A DNA stretch of 64,000 nucleotides, from positions 372,001-436,000 of the forward strand of contig NZ_JANHDI010000001.1 in the NCBI RefSeq assembly GCF_024494595.1, given 5' to 3'. Source of the DNA: Halobellus rarus. GTDB lineage: Archaea > Halobacteriota > Halobacteria > Halobacteriales > Haloferacaceae. This document shows positions 30,503 through 40,000 of this stretch, one piece after another. Both the position numbers and the translations under genes were made by a program. The notes beneath the pieces are model-generated. The model did no database searches. It was not told the DNA's origin and saw nothing but the letters and a program-made list of their open reading frames with translations. Every line of letters starts with the position of its first letter. Position 1 is the first letter of the stretch.

Positions 30503-30970
30503 ATGTTCCGCTCCGGTCAGTTCGTCGCCTCGCACATCGAATCGGTCACCGACGAGCAGGTACAGCCGAACGGCGTCGACCTCACCCTCGGCGACGTCCT
30601 CGAACAGGTCGAACCCGGCCGCGTCGGGGTCGACGGAAAGTCGGTTGGCGACCGCGAACCCGTGGACGTCGCCGGCGACGTCTTCGACCTCGATCCGGGC
30701 GGGTACATCCTTCAGTACGCGGAGACGATTTCGATCCCCGACGATCACGTCGGGTTCCTCTACCCCCGATCGACCCTGATGCGGAACTCCTGTATGCTCA
30801 ACACGGCCGTCTGGGACGCCGGTTACGAAGGCAAAGGCGAGGGGCTCCTGCAGGTCCACCACCCGATCAGGCTCGAACGGGGGGCACGCGTCGCCCAACT
30901 CGTGCTGGCTGAGGCCGCCCACGCCGACGTCTACGACGGGACGTATCAGGGCGAGCGGACCGACGAGTGA
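30503..30970 (+). CDS. dcd: dCTP deaminase/dUTPase family protein, probably dUTPase
   Basis: A 155-residue trimeric-fold protein that hydrolyses dUTP (or deaminates dCTP), protecting DNA from uracil. It shares QPNGVDLTLG and YPRSTLMRN, the R-S-x-x-(M)R set of dCTP deaminases. The segment where deaminases carry the catalytic Glu (LTLEF) reads GEGLLQV here, so deaminase activity is doubtful and dUTPase alone is more likely. The C-terminus GARVAQLVLAEAA is typical. The ATG follows a GATACGGTTTTG promoter-like stretch. Confidence 0.85.
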   Translation: MFRSGQFVASHIESVTDEQVQPNGVDLTLGDVLEQVEPGRVGVDGKSVGDREPVDVAGDVFDLDPGGYILQYAETISIPDDHVGFLYPRSTLMRNSCMLNTAVWDAGYEGKGEGLLQVHHPIRLERGARVAQLVLAEAAHADVYDGTYQGERTDE

Positions 30971-31081
30971 CGCGACCGTCGCAGATCGCGCTCGGGAGAT
31001 CGGCGGACGCGTCCCGACTCCCACAAGCGACCGGGGTTACCCAAAGGCACATTTACGACCGACCCCAAGAGCGAGCAACTG

Positions 31082-32311
31082 ATGTCTCGTAGCCCGTCCC
31101 TTCCAGATCGTCCGCGTCTGGATCTCGACCCGGAGATGTCGGACGCCGAACGCCTCGCGGCGATCCGCCAGCACTACGAACGACTCCTCACCGTCAACGA
31201 CGAACTCGACGAACGGCTCTCGACGGCGACCGACCGCCAGGAGGAACTGCGGGAGGAGGTCGAACAGCTTAAACGCCGCAACGAGACGCTGAAGACCTCC
31301 TCGCTCTACCTCGCGACGGTCGAAGAGCTGACCGACGACGGGATCGTCATCAAGCAGCACGGGAACAACCAGGAGGTGCTGACCGAGGCGTCGCCGCACC
31401 TCGACAGCGAACTCGAAGCGGGCGATCGGGTCGCGATCAACGACTCCTTCGCCATCCAGCAACTGCTGGACGACGAGACCGACTCCCGCGCGCAGGCGAT
31501 GGAGATCGACGCCTCGCCGACGGTCTCCTACGAGGACATCGGCGGTATCGACGAGCAGGTCCGGGAGGTTCGCGAGGCCGTCGAGGACCCGCTCACGAAC
31601 CCGGAGATGTTCGAGAAGGTCGGGATCCAGCCGCCGTCGGGCGTGCTGCTCTACGGACCGCCGGGAACGGGGAAGACGATGCTCGCGAAGGCCGTCGCCA
31701 ACGAGACCGACGCCACCTTCATCAAGATGGCCGGCTCCGAGCTCGTTCGGAAGTTCATCGGTGAGGGCTCCCGACTCGTTCGCGACCTCTTCGACCTCGC
31801 CGGGGAGCGCGAACCCGCGGTGATATTCATCGACGAGATCGACGCCGTCGCTGCCAAACGGACGGACTCGAAGACCTCCGGGGACGCCGAGGTCCAGCGG
31901 ACGATGATGCAACTGCTCTCGGAGATGGACGGCTTCGACGACCGCGGCGACGTCCGGATTATGGCCGCGACGAACCGCTTCGACATGCTCGACGAGGCGA
32001 TCCTCCGTCCCGGCCGCTTCGACCGCCTCATCGAGGTCCCCAAACCCGCCCCCGAGGGACGCGAAAAGATCCTGGAGATCCACACCCGCGACATGAACGT
32101 CGCCTCCGACGTCGACTTCGGCGACCTCGCGGAGCAGTTGGAGGACTACTCCGGGGCCGAGATCGCCGCACTGGCGACGGAAGCCGGGATGTTCGCGATC
32201 CGCGACGGCCGCACCGAGGTCCGCCGCCAGGACTTCGACGACGCCTACGAGAAAGTCGAGGACGCCGAGGAGCAGACGACGATCCCCGGGCCGACGACCT
32301 ACCAGTACTGA
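31082..32311 (+). CDS. pan: Proteasome-activating nucleotidase PAN
   Basis: A 409-residue AAA+ ring ATPase that unfolds proteins for the 20S proteasome. It has an N-terminal coiled coil (about residues 20-70, LTVNDELDERLSTATDRQEELREEVEQLKRR), an OB domain, and an ATPase with GPPGTGKTMLA, FIDEIDA and the SRH region TNRFDMLDEAILRPGRFDR. The last residues are TTYQY. The proteasome-docking HbYX motif needs Tyr as the second-to-last residue; here it is Gln with Tyr last. Confidence 0.96.
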   Translation: MSRSPSLPDRPRLDLDPEMSDAERLAAIRQHYERLLTVNDELDERLSTATDRQEELREEVEQLKRRNETLKTSSLYLATVEELTDDGIVIKQHGNNQEVLTEASPHLDSELEAGDRVAINDSFAIQQLLDDETDSRAQAMEIDASPTVSYEDIGGIDEQVREVREAVEDPLTNPEMFEKVGIQPPSGVLLYGPPGTGKTMLAKAVANETDATFIKMAGSELVRKFIGEGSRLVRDLFDLAGEREPAVIFIDEIDAVAAKRTDSKTSGDAEVQRTMMQLLSEMDGFDDRGDVRIMAATNRFDMLDEAILRPGRFDRLIEVPKPAPEGREKILEIHTRDMNVASDVDFGDLAEQLEDYSGAEIAALATEAGMFAIRDGRTEVRRQDFDDAYEKVEDAEEQTTIPGPTTYQY

Positions 32312-32390
32312 GACGCGCTGTCTGGGCTTTCTCTCGGTTCGCGTCGATCCGATCCGTAACCGCTTATTCGCCGCGGCGCCGTTGTCCGGT

Positions 32391-32861
32391 ATGAGCACCA
32401 TCCGGATCGTTCGCGGCGTCGGAGACGCGCCGACGAAGATGGCATCCTACGACGCGGCGCTCGCCGACGCGAACGTCCACAACTACAACCTGGTCCCCGT
32501 CTCCTCGGTGATCCCCGCCGACGCGACCGTCGAGGACGTCGGAACCGCCCCCGACCTCGGCCCGGCGGGGAACCGTCTCACGGTCGTCGAGGCGCGGGCG
32601 ACGACCGGCGGCGTCGGCACCGTCTCGGCCGGTCTCGGCTGGACGGTCGGGCCCGGGCCGGGGCTGTTCTACGAGGCCGCCGGCGAGGATCCCGGCGCAG
32701 TCCGGCGGAGCGTCGAGGTCGGCCTCGCCGCGGGTCGCGACCTCCGCGAGTGGACGTTCGACGACGAGCACGTCACGGTCACGACCGCGGAGGCGGACGG
32801 CGAGGGATACACGACGGCGGTCGCACTCGCCGTTTACGGTGAGAGCGAATCGATTTTCTGA
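32391..32861 (+). CDS. pdaD: Pyruvoyl-dependent arginine decarboxylase
   Basis: Makes agmatine from arginine. The 156-residue proenzyme has the self-cleavage site VPVSSVIP, with Ser38-Ser39; the second Ser becomes the pyruvoyl group. The GPGPGLFYEAAG segment and the C-terminal YTTAVALAVYGESESIF are family features. In archaea agmatine is needed for polyamines and for the TiaS-made agmatidine in tRNA-Ile2. tiaS is also in this window at 55766. CTTATTCG lies about 27 nt before the ATG, consistent with a leaderless start. Confidence 0.94.
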   Translation: MSTIRIVRGVGDAPTKMASYDAALADANVHNYNLVPVSSVIPADATVEDVGTAPDLGPAGNRLTVVEARATTGGVGTVSAGLGWTVGPGPGLFYEAAGEDPGAVRRSVEVGLAAGRDLREWTFDDEHVTVTTAEADGEGYTTAVALAVYGESESIF

Positions 32862-32964
32862 TCCCGTCAGGTCCGAGACGGCTCTCTTCGCCGTCTCAGA
32901 CGCAGTTTTGTCCCCGGCGACGCCTTTATGAGGCGTCTTCCCCTACTGGCAACGACACTCCCTA

Positions 32965-33345
32965 ATGAACGGAAACAACCCTTACGCGGGCGCTCCCGGC
33001 GTCGTGGACGCGGGCCGTCCCGAGGACGTCGACCTCTCGGTGGCACAGGTACGAGAACTCCGTACTGCTGTTGCCGGCATCGTCTCTCGGACGCAGGCGT
33101 ATCTCCCGGAGGGCTACGCCGTCGGCTCGGAACTCTCCTACGGGGCCAACGGCCCGCAGGCGACCGTCGCGGTCCGTCCGCCGGCCGGCCGCCCGGTCAG
33201 CGCCGGGTTCACGCCGGACGAAGAGGACCTCGAATCGGGGCTCACCGACGAGGACCGCGACGAGGTGGCCCGCGGTCTCGCCGCGAGCGCGGCGCTTCAG
33301 GTGATGAACACCGTCGGCGACGGCCTCACGCCGACCGCGCGGTAA
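32965..33345 (+). CDS. Haloarchaeal protein, DUF5811-like
   Basis: A 126-residue soluble protein beginning MNGNNPYAGAPGVVD, with a helix VAQVRELRTAVAGIVSRTQAYLP, beta strands around YGANGPQATVAVRPPAGRPVSAGF, and a C-terminal helix. It resembles a conserved haloarchaeal family that I recall as DUF5811; the function is not known. GCCTTTATG, about 35 nt upstream, is a possible promoter. Confidence 0.7.
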   Translation: MNGNNPYAGAPGVVDAGRPEDVDLSVAQVRELRTAVAGIVSRTQAYLPEGYAVGSELSYGANGPQATVAVRPPAGRPVSAGFTPDEEDLESGLTDEDRDEVARGLAASAALQVMNTVGDGLTPTAR

Positions 33346-33494
33346 CTCGTTCTCGGATCCGACCGCGGACGCGCTCGGTACGAAGGCGTCTTCGGCTCCC
33401 ATTTTCCTCACGCGGCATCCGAGGTCCCGGACGCACGTATCGCGAGCCGCCGACCCAACGACTATCACCGTCGCATACGACGGATCGGCACGGA

Positions 33495-34391
33495 ATGGAT
33501 CCACACGCCTCGCCGAACGCGCCGCTCCCCGACGTCCCCTCGGCCGAACGGACGTTCCGCGAGGCGGGCGACGTCAGCCTCCACGTCGTCGCCGCGGGCG
33601 ACCCCGCGGACCCGCTCGTCGTCCTCCTGCACGGCTTTCCGGAGTTCTGGTACGAATGGCGCGCGCACGTCGAACCGATCGTCGACGCCGGCTACCGCGT
33701 GCTCGTCCCCGACCAGCGCGGATACAACCGCAGCGATAAGCCGTCGGATCTCTCCGCCTACCGGATGGGCCGGCTCTCGGCCGACGTCGTCGACCTCGTC
33801 GAGAGCGAGGACCGCGAGGCCGCGCACGTTGTCGGCCACGACTGGGGCGCTGCGGTCGCGTGGGATACCGCGCTCCGGTACCCGGAGGTAGTCGACCAGC
33901 TGGGAATCGTTAACGTCCCACACCCGACGGTCTTCGAGCGGTTTCTCAAAACGAGGCCGAGGCAGGTGGTCAAAAGCTGGTATATGTTCTATTTCCAGTT
34001 GCCGAAGATCCCCGAGTGGAACGCGAGCCGCAACGGCTACGCGCTTATGACGGCCGCGATGCGTAAGGGGGCCCGTCCGGGGACGTTCTCGGCGACGGAC
34101 TTCGAGCGGTACCGCGCCGCGTGGGCCGAGGAGGGAGCGCTCACGGCGATGGTCGACTGGTACCGAGCCGTCTTTCGTCGGCGAGATCCCCCGCCGCGCG
34201 AGCGCGTCGCGGCCCCGACGCTGGTGCTGTGGGGCGAGGACGACCAGGCGCTCGTCCCCGAAATGGCCGCAGAGAGCGTCGCCTACTGCGATGACGGCCG
34301 ACTCGAACGGTTTCCCGACGCCACCCACTGGCTCCCGCACGAGGAACCCGAGCGCGTCGCGGACCTGCTGGTCGAGCATCTCGACGGGTGA
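33495..34391 (+). CDS. Alpha/beta hydrolase, epoxide-hydrolase-like
   Basis: A 298-residue alpha/beta hydrolase. It has the oxyanion region HGFPEFWYEWR and the nucleophile elbow GHDWGAA with Asp as nucleophile. PEFWYEWR and the Asp nucleophile are typical of soluble epoxide hydrolases. The acid is probably in LWGEDDQALVP and the base in ATHWLPHEEP. A cap-domain Tyr may come from SWYMFYFQLP. The ATG at 33495 starts the homologous region; the upstream frame is shadow. Substrate unknown. Confidence 0.87.
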   Translation: MDPHASPNAPLPDVPSAERTFREAGDVSLHVVAAGDPADPLVVLLHGFPEFWYEWRAHVEPIVDAGYRVLVPDQRGYNRSDKPSDLSAYRMGRLSADVVDLVESEDREAAHVVGHDWGAAVAWDTALRYPEVVDQLGIVNVPHPTVFERFLKTRPRQVVKSWYMFYFQLPKIPEWNASRNGYALMTAAMRKGARPGTFSATDFERYRAAWAEEGALTAMVDWYRAVFRRRDPPPRERVAAPTLVLWGEDDQALVPEMAAESVAYCDDGRLERFPDATHWLPHEEPERVADLLVEHLDG

Positions 34392-34431
34392 CTCGCTGAC
34401 GCGACGGCGGTTGGCGGCGGTTGTCGCGGCC

Positions 34432-36246
34432 CTACTTCCCCCAGAACGGATCTCGCTTTCTGTGCTTGTCGAGGTAGCTCGTCAGCGCCTCCAGTTCGTC
34501 GGCCGGGATGTCGTCGGAGAGCTCCTGCTCGAGGATCTTCGCGTGCTTCTCGGGCAGGTGGATCCACAGTTCGTCGCCCTCCTCGATCTGTCTTCCCACC
34601 GTGGGACCGTCGATGGCGACCGACACGCGCGTTCCCGCGCGCGCCTCCGAGACGTCCTCGCCCTGCTCTTGGATTCCCGAGAGCTGTCCGACGCGGGTCG
34701 TCTCGTTGCCCTCCCACTTCACGACGTTCTGGTTGTTCTTCAGCGTTCCAGACAGGACTTCGACGCCGACGACGGCGGGATCGGACTGCCGGAACACGTG
34801 GTCTTCGAGGATGCGGAAGCGACACGGCCGGACGATCTTGTCGAGCACGGTCTCCTGCTGTGCGCGCTCGATCTCGTCGACGTACTCCTCGTATCCCTCG
34901 ACGAGCTGATAGATGACGTCATCGTCGAACAGCCTGACCTCGCTCTCGTCGAGTTCGGTCTCGGCGTTCGATAGCACGTCCACGTTGAATCCGAGGATGA
35001 CGCGGTGTTTCTCCTCGTTGGCGGTCGAGGCCACCGCGACGTCCCGCGGAGCGACGTCGCCGACCTCCGCGCGGAGGATCGGCACCTCCGCCTCCCGCAG
35101 GGCGTTGGCCATCGCCTCGAGACTCCCCAGCGTGTCGGCCTTGACGACGACCCCCTCCTCCTCCGTGGAGACCTGGATCTCGGCGAGTTCGGACTCGACC
35201 TCCTCGATGACGTCGTCGAGGTCGCGGTCGCGGACGACGCGGATCGGCGCGCCGGCCATCGCGTCGTCGAGTTCGGGGGCGGCGATCTTGATCCCCGCGG
35301 CCGCCCGGACCTCGTCGACCTTGTCGAAGCGCTTCTCGACTCTGATCTCCGCGTTGGGACGCGGCTGCAGGAGCGCGCGCACCTCGGTCACGATCGGACC
35401 GTCGATCCCGCCGACGACGATCCGGTCGTCCGCGCGGACGCTCCCGTCGTAGAGGACGACGTCGACGGTCGCGCCGAACCCCCGCTCGTCCTTGACTTCG
35501 AGCACCGTCCCCGCCCCCGGACCGGTGACGTCGACGGCCATCTGTTCCTTCATGTAGCGCTGGGAGAGACCCATCAGGACGGCGAGGAGGTCGGGGACCC
35601 CCTCGTTCGTGATCGCCGAGAGGGGGACGACGCCGACGTTCTTGGTGAAGTTCTGGACGCGCCAGTACAGATCGGCAGAAAAGCCCTCGTCGGAGAGGTC
35701 GCCGATGATCTCATAGAGGTTCTCGTCGAGTCTGCTCTTGGCGTTTTGCGACTGTTTCTCGTAGGTCTCTTGGATCGGTCGCCCGTCGTTGGGGTTCCAC
35801 CCCGGCGTGGTGTCGATCTTGTTGGCGGCGACGACGAACGGCGTCCCCGTCCGCTGGAGGATCTCCAGCGCCTCGATGGTCTGCGGCTGGAAGCCGTCGT
35901 TGACGTCGACGACGACGACCGCGATGTCGGCTAACGCGCCGCCGCGAGAGCGGAGCGTCGTGAACGAGTGGTGGCCGGGCGTGTCGATGAACAGCAGCCC
36001 TGGCAGATCGAAGTCCGTCGGGTCGACGAGGTCGCCGGCCATCTCCGAGACCGTCTCTAAGGGGACCGCGGTCGCGCCGATGTGCTGGGTGATCGCGCCC
36101 GCCTCGCCCTCGCTCACCGCGGAGCCGCGGATCGTATCGAGCAGGGTCGTCTTGCCGTGGTCGACGTGGCCGAGAACGGCGACGATCGGTGTCCGTAGCG
36201 CGTTCGATTCGGCTGTCGAGGCGGCGTCGGCGTCGGTGTCAGACAT
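34432..36246 (-). CDS. infB: Translation initiation factor aIF5B/IF-2
   Basis: A 604-residue GTPase for ribosomal subunit joining. G1 [13 protein letters not shown]3 DTPGHHSF and G4 NKIDT are visible, then the beta-barrel domains and the C-terminal aIF5B domain without the long bacterial N-terminus. The short acidic N-terminal extension is [15 protein letters not shown]. It is transcribed leftwards, away from a 345-bp spacer before the PRC-barrel gene. Confidence 0.96.
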   Translation of the reverse strand: MSDTDADAASTAESNALRTPIVAVLGHVDHGKTTLLDTIRGSAVSEGEAGAITQHIGATAVPLETVSEMAGDLVDPTDFDLPGLLFIDTPGHHSFTTLRSRGGALADIAVVVVDVNDGFQPQTIEALEILQRTGTPFVVAANKIDTTPGWNPNDGRPIQETYEKQSQNAKSRLDENLYEIIGDLSDEGFSADLYWRVQNFTKNVGVVPLSAITNEGVPDLLAVLMGLSQRYMKEQMAVDVTGPGAGTVLEVKDERGFGATVDVVLYDGSVRADDRIVVGGIDGPIVTEVRALLQPRPNAEIRVEKRFDKVDEVRAAAGIKIAAPELDDAMAGAPIRVVRDRDLDDVIEEVESELAEIQVSTEEEGVVVKADTLGSLEAMANALREAEVPILRAEVGDVAPRDVAVASTANEEKHRVILGFNVDVLSNAETELDESEVRLFDDDVIYQLVEGYEEYVDEIERAQQETVLDKIVRPCRFRILEDHVFRQSDPAVVGVEVLSGTLKNNQNVVKWEGNETTRVGQLSGIQEQGEDVSEARAGTRVSVAIDGPTVGRQIEEGDELWIHLPEKHAKILEQELSDDIPADELEALTSYLDKHRKRDPFWGK

Positions 36247-36591
36247 AGAGAATCACCCCGGAGAAATTCCTTACCGTAACTCACTGCTGGACTGTAGTTA
36301 AGTCCATCGTCATCCGTGGACGGCGGCGATCACGTCCGTTGCGGCTTCCGAGAAGCGCGTTCGGATCCACCGCGACTGTCTCTCGGGCCGGACCCGTTCG
36401 CTTCCCTCACGCCGTCGACGACTTCCCGCTCGCTTCGCCGCCGGTGCTACGTGCCGGTTTCCAGCGGGAAAGGCGATCGTGCCCGGGTCGTGAACGCCCC
36501 GTCGAGTCTGATAGACGGTCCAGGGTCTGTTGGACCGTCCGTTTCCGCGCCGCCCGTGGCGTTTATGTAACAGTACGAAGTAGCGTGAGGT
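36247..36591. other. Divergent spacer between infB and the PRC gene
   Basis: 345 bp without a convincing gene. It holds an AT-rich infB promoter candidate next to 36247-36300, a perfect 9-bp inverted repeat at 36514-36539, and GTTTATGTA about 27 nt before the PRC-barrel ATG. A minus-strand frame crossing into the PRC and nob1 genes is antisense shadow. Confidence 0.45.
36514..36539. promoter_or_regulatory. Inverted repeat upstream of the PRC-nob1 promoter
   Basis: GACGGTCCA and TGGACCGTC form a perfect 9-bp inverted repeat separated by 8 nt. It lies about 25 nt upstream of the TATA-like GTTTATGTA at 36561. This position suits an activator or operator site, or an RNA hairpin. The regulator is unknown. 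Confidence 0.35.
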
Positions 36592-36849
36592 ATGCCGGAC
36601 GAACTCGCGGAGGACCTCTCCGGGAAGGGCGTGATGGGGGCGGACGGAGCCCAACTCGGAGCGCTGTACAACGTCGAGATGAACGTCAAGACCGGGACGA
36701 TCGGTGACCTGCTCGTCTCGCCGTACGAGGACGTCAACCCGAGCGCACTCGGGTTCGAGACGGAGATCGACGAGGAGAACGAGACGATCGTTCGCGTCCC
36801 CGTCTCCCGCGTACAGGACGTCAAAGACTACATCGTCGTGCAACCATAA
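36592..36849 (+). CDS. PRC-barrel domain protein, 85 aa
   Basis: A small beta-barrel protein of the PRC type (LSGKGVMGADGAQLGALYNVEMNVKTGTIGDLLV). PRC-barrel proteins in archaea occur near RNA-processing and cell-division genes. It is 16 nt before nob1 on the same strand, so the two are one operon and a role in rRNA metabolism is possible. Leaderless start predicted. Confidence 0.85.
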   Translation: MPDELAEDLSGKGVMGADGAQLGALYNVEMNVKTGTIGDLLVSPYEDVNPSALGFETEIDEENETIVRVPVSRVQDVKDYIVVQP

Positions 36850-36865
36850 CTGAAGGCGACGTCCG

Positions 36866-37324
36866 ATGCAGGTTCTCGATTCTTCGGCGTTCATCCACGA
36901 GTACCACACCACAGACGACATCGCCTCGGTCCCGATGGTCCGCGAGGAACTCGAGGGCGAGGCGTCGTACCGCTACGACGCCGACGAGGGCTCCGGGATG
37001 CACGTCCACATCCCCGCCGCCGGAACCGTCGAGAAGATCCAGCGCGCGGCCCGAGAGACGGGGGATTCCGAGACGCTCTCGGAGACCGACGTCAGACTGC
37101 TGGCGGCGGCGTTCGAGCTCGACGCCGTCCTCGTCACCGACGACTACGCGATGCAGAACGTCGCCGACCACGTCGACGTCGAGGTGAAGATCATCGCCCG
37201 CGAGGGCATCTCCGAGACGCGCGAGTGGACGTTCCAGTGTCAGGGCTGCGGGCGGGAGTTCGACGAGCACCGCGATCGGTGTCCGATCTGCGGGACGGAG
37301 CTGGCGCGGAAGAACCCGGCCTGA
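36866..37324 (+). CDS. nob1: rRNA maturation endonuclease Nob1
   Basis: A PIN-domain nuclease that makes the 3' end of 16S rRNA. The 152-residue protein has PIN acidic residues in VLDSSAFIHEY, ETLSETDVRLLAAA and LVTDDYAMQNVA. The C-terminal zinc ribbon has CQGCGREFDEHRDRCPICG. Length and domain order are those of archaeal Nob1. Confidence 0.94.
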   Translation: MQVLDSSAFIHEYHTTDDIASVPMVREELEGEASYRYDADEGSGMHVHIPAAGTVEKIQRAARETGDSETLSETDVRLLAAAFELDAVLVTDDYAMQNVADHVDVEVKIIAREGISETREWTFQCQGCGREFDEHRDRCPICGTELARKNPA

Positions 37325-37363
37325 CGGGCATAAAAACGCCGACCCCGTTTCTTCGCCACTTCG

Positions 37364-38110
37364 TCAGCCGACCAGCCCCGTCGTCGTCGCGTAGACGGCG
37401 ACGAACTGAACCGTGTTGAAGAGGCCGTGGACGACGGCCGGAACGACGAGATTTTCGCTCTTCTCGTAGACGATTCCGAGGACGCCACCCAGGATGAGCA
37501 CGGTCCCGAGCGTCGCGAGCAGGCCGTCGCCGCTGTACGAAGACAGGTGCACCGCGGCGAAGACGGCGCTCGCGGCGGCGACGGCGACGGGGGTCCCGTA
37601 CGCCCGTCGGAACTGGCCCTGGACGATCCCACGGAAGATCAGTTCCTCCGTCGGCCCGACGAGCAGGATCGTCACCGGGATCAGATACAGGAAGTAGATC
37701 GGCTGGCCGCTCCCTTGGTCGACGATGGCGCTGTCGGCCCCCTGGATGCCCATCGCACTGAGAACCGCGGTCGCGCCGACGTACAGCGCCAGCAGGCCGG
37801 CGAACCCGCCGACGAGCCACTTCAGGTCGCGGCGGGTCGGGGAGCGGACCGGAACGAGATCCGTCTGATCGGTCACGACGAGGTAGCCGACGCCGGCGAC
37901 GCCGAAGCCGACGAACTGGAACGCGCTCCGCAGCGCCAGTCCGAGCGCGCTCTCGCGGCCGACCCCGGCGGCGTCGAGGAGGGGATAGCCCAGCGAGACC
38001 GCGATCGATGCCACCAGGACGACGAGCACGACGACGGCGAGCGCGCCGCCGATCGCGCGGAGGTGCGTTCGCGGGTCGTCGAGCGGGACCGAGCGGGCGT
38101 CCGAAGCCAT
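37364..38110 (-). CDS. CPBP-family intramembrane metalloprotease
   Basis: A 248-residue membrane protein with about seven helices. The CPBP/Abi motifs are GPTEELIFRGIVQGQF (the E-E-x-x-x-R set) and a later FAAVHLSSY (F-x-x-x-H). Such proteins cleave or process membrane peptides and some are CAAX prenyl proteases; the substrate here is unknown. It converges with nob1 and is divergent from 38236-38637. Confidence 0.87.
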   Translation of the reverse strand: MASDARSVPLDDPRTHLRAIGGALAVVVLVVLVASIAVSLGYPLLDAAGVGRESALGLALRSAFQFVGFGVAGVGYLVVTDQTDLVPVRSPTRRDLKWLVGGFAGLLALYVGATAVLSAMGIQGADSAIVDQGSGQPIYFLYLIPVTILLVGPTEELIFRGIVQGQFRRAYGTPVAVAAASAVFAAVHLSSYSGDGLLATLGTVLILGGVLGIVYEKSENLVVPAVVHGLFNTVQFVAVYATTTGLVG

Positions 38111-38235
38111 TGATCGCCTCGACGTACGGCGTCGTCGCGAATAGGGATACCGGTCCGCGCCGGGACAGTGACCCGAGAGTGAGAGTCCGCTGCCGCGTCG
38201 GGACGTCTTTCCCCGTCGTCGCTGTACTGGCTCTT

Positions 38236-38637
38236 ATGCCGACTCACTGTGAACACTGCGACCGCTCGCTCGTTCTCGTCGACGTCCCGTCGGATCTCCG
38301 CGAGTACGCTCCGGAGAATGCTGGGACCGTCGGGAGTTGCCCGCGTTGTCTCCGAACGTATCCGGTTTCGGACGGCGACGGTGCGGACTCGGGGAGAGCG
38401 GACGATCTCCCGGCGGCGATCCCGGACGGCGAGGGCGGCGTCGCGCTGCTGCTCGCGCTCGGTCTCCTCGATTCGCTGGCGACGAACCGCGCGGCGATTC
38501 AGTCGCTCATAGAGCACGCCGAGGCGGCGGGAGCGGACGTCTTCCTGACGCTGGATCGCCTCGCGGCCGACGAGTCGGTCGAGGCGCACGTCGACTTGGA
38601 GCGTCGCCGCCGACAACTGGAGTCGCTCCTGGAATGA
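38236..38637 (+). CDS. Haloarchaeal zinc-ribbon protein, DUF6276-like
   Basis: A 133-residue protein. The zinc ribbon is CEHCDRSLVLVDVP... and CPRCLRTYP. It is followed by an acidic linker and a helical part with LLALGLLDSLATNRAAIQSLIEHAEAAGADVFLTLDRLA. It resembles a haloarchaeal family that I recall as DUF6276; no function is known. The ATG at 38236 directly precedes the first Cys pair. It converges with prf1. Confidence 0.7.
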   Translation: MPTHCEHCDRSLVLVDVPSDLREYAPENAGTVGSCPRCLRTYPVSDGDGADSGRADDLPAAIPDGEGGVALLLALGLLDSLATNRAAIQSLIEHAEAAGADVFLTLDRLAADESVEAHVDLERRRRQLESLLE

Positions 38638-38665
38638 CAGCCGAACGCGCTCGCGACGAACCGCC

Positions 38666-39916
38666 CTATACGCCGGTCGAGTACCGCAGAATGCCGGCGA
38701 TGCCGCCGAAGGCGTCGTGGAGTTGCTCGCCCTTCTCGAAGTCGGTGGAGATGAACTTCGTCTCGGTGCCGCGCTGTTCGGCGATCGACATCAGGTGGTC
38801 GATCACGTCGTCGCGGTCGACCTTCTCTGCCTCCTCGCCGCACTCGCTGCAGACGTGGTCGGGGTCGCCGTGACGGCTGTCGACGACCTCGTACTCCTCG
38901 TGGCCGTTCGGACACTCGTAGATCACGACGTCCGAACGCAGGTCCTCCGAGAGGAGGAGCCGGTCGACCGAGCCCATCATCAGGTTCTTGCGGGTCGGCC
39001 CGAAGCCGTAGGTCGCCTCCTCGCCGGTGTGGAGGTTCTCGAAGAACTCCTCCATCTCGGCTTTGTCCTTCATCACCTCCTGGTCGGCGAGGACTTCTTG
39101 AGCGGAGTCGACGAGGTCGTGCAGACCGGACTCGTCGGTGTAGGAGACGTCGAACTTCCCGACGACGAGGTCCCCGAGTTCGTGGTGGAGGTAGTCGCCG
39201 TCGAGGAACTCGTCTTTCGTCGGCGAGGGCCCGCCGACGAGGATGCCGTCCATCTCGTGACGCTTCGGGACGAACAGGTCGTCGGCCATCCCGGCGATCT
39301 CCTGATAGAAGTTGTCGATCGCTTCGAGCCGCAGGCGGGCGAACCGCTGGGCCGACTGACCACCTTTCCGCTGCTTGCCGGGGACCAGCGACGACGCCGA
39401 CTTCACCGGTTCGACGCGCTTGCCCTTCAGCCAGCCGACGTTCGCCTCCCGGCGGTCGAGGACGATCAGGCCGAAGAGACCCTTGTCGGTCAGCATGTCC
39501 TCTAACGGCTGGGTGAGGAAGTTCGAGTCGCAGTGGTAGCGGAACGACTGGATCGGCTCCGGCGGGCTCTCTAGGGTCCGCGTCACCATGTCCGTCTGGC
39601 CGCCGCCGGCGTCGACCGCGCCCGAGAAGATGACGATCCCGTTATCCGGGGGAAACGTGTCGAAGTAGCGGAGCCGGTCCTTGATCGACGTCAGCGCGTC
39701 CTGAACGTTCGTCCGGGTCTGCTTGGACTTGATGTTGGACGCCTCCGAGTGCTCCTGGGTGACGTGGGCGACGACGTCGGATATCTGCTTGTCAGGGGGG
39801 ATGTAGATGGTGACGAGCTGCGTGCCGGAACCCTCGTACTCCTTGAGTTCCTCGATGACCTTCCGGAACTCGTACTTCCGGCGGTCCTCGCTCATCTCTT
39901 CGGCGTCGGTACTCAT
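38666..39916 (-). CDS. prf1: Peptide chain release factor aRF1
   Basis: A 416-residue class I release factor that reads all three stop codons. The stop-recognition motif NIKS (in ASNIKSKQTR) and the peptidyl-hydrolysis motif GGQ (in KGGQSAQRF) are present. The C-terminal domain holds a zinc-binding set (CPNGHEEYE, CSECG). It is divergent from the MinD-like gene with a 120-bp spacer. Confidence 0.97.
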   Translation of the reverse strand: MSTDAEEMSEDRRKYEFRKVIEELKEYEGSGTQLVTIYIPPDKQISDVVAHVTQEHSEASNIKSKQTRTNVQDALTSIKDRLRYFDTFPPDNGIVIFSGAVDAGGGQTDMVTRTLESPPEPIQSFRYHCDSNFLTQPLEDMLTDKGLFGLIVLDRREANVGWLKGKRVEPVKSASSLVPGKQRKGGQSAQRFARLRLEAIDNFYQEIAGMADDLFVPKRHEMDGILVGGPSPTKDEFLDGDYLHHELGDLVVGKFDVSYTDESGLHDLVDSAQEVLADQEVMKDKAEMEEFFENLHTGEEATYGFGPTRKNLMMGSVDRLLLSEDLRSDVVIYECPNGHEEYEVVDSRHGDPDHVCSECGEEAEKVDRDDVIDHLMSIAEQRGTETKFISTDFEKGEQLHDAFGGIAGILRYSTGV

Positions 39917-40000
39917 TGTGAGGTATTGGCCCTCCAGTGGGTAAGTAACCTACGACTGGACACCGTCGACCGTCGCCCTCTCCTCGATTTCCCGGACAGA

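Noticed and set aside
36310-36921. 203-codon minus-strand gene upstream of nob1
   Set aside because: Mostly antisense to the PRC-barrel and nob1 genes; the unopposed part has no family features.
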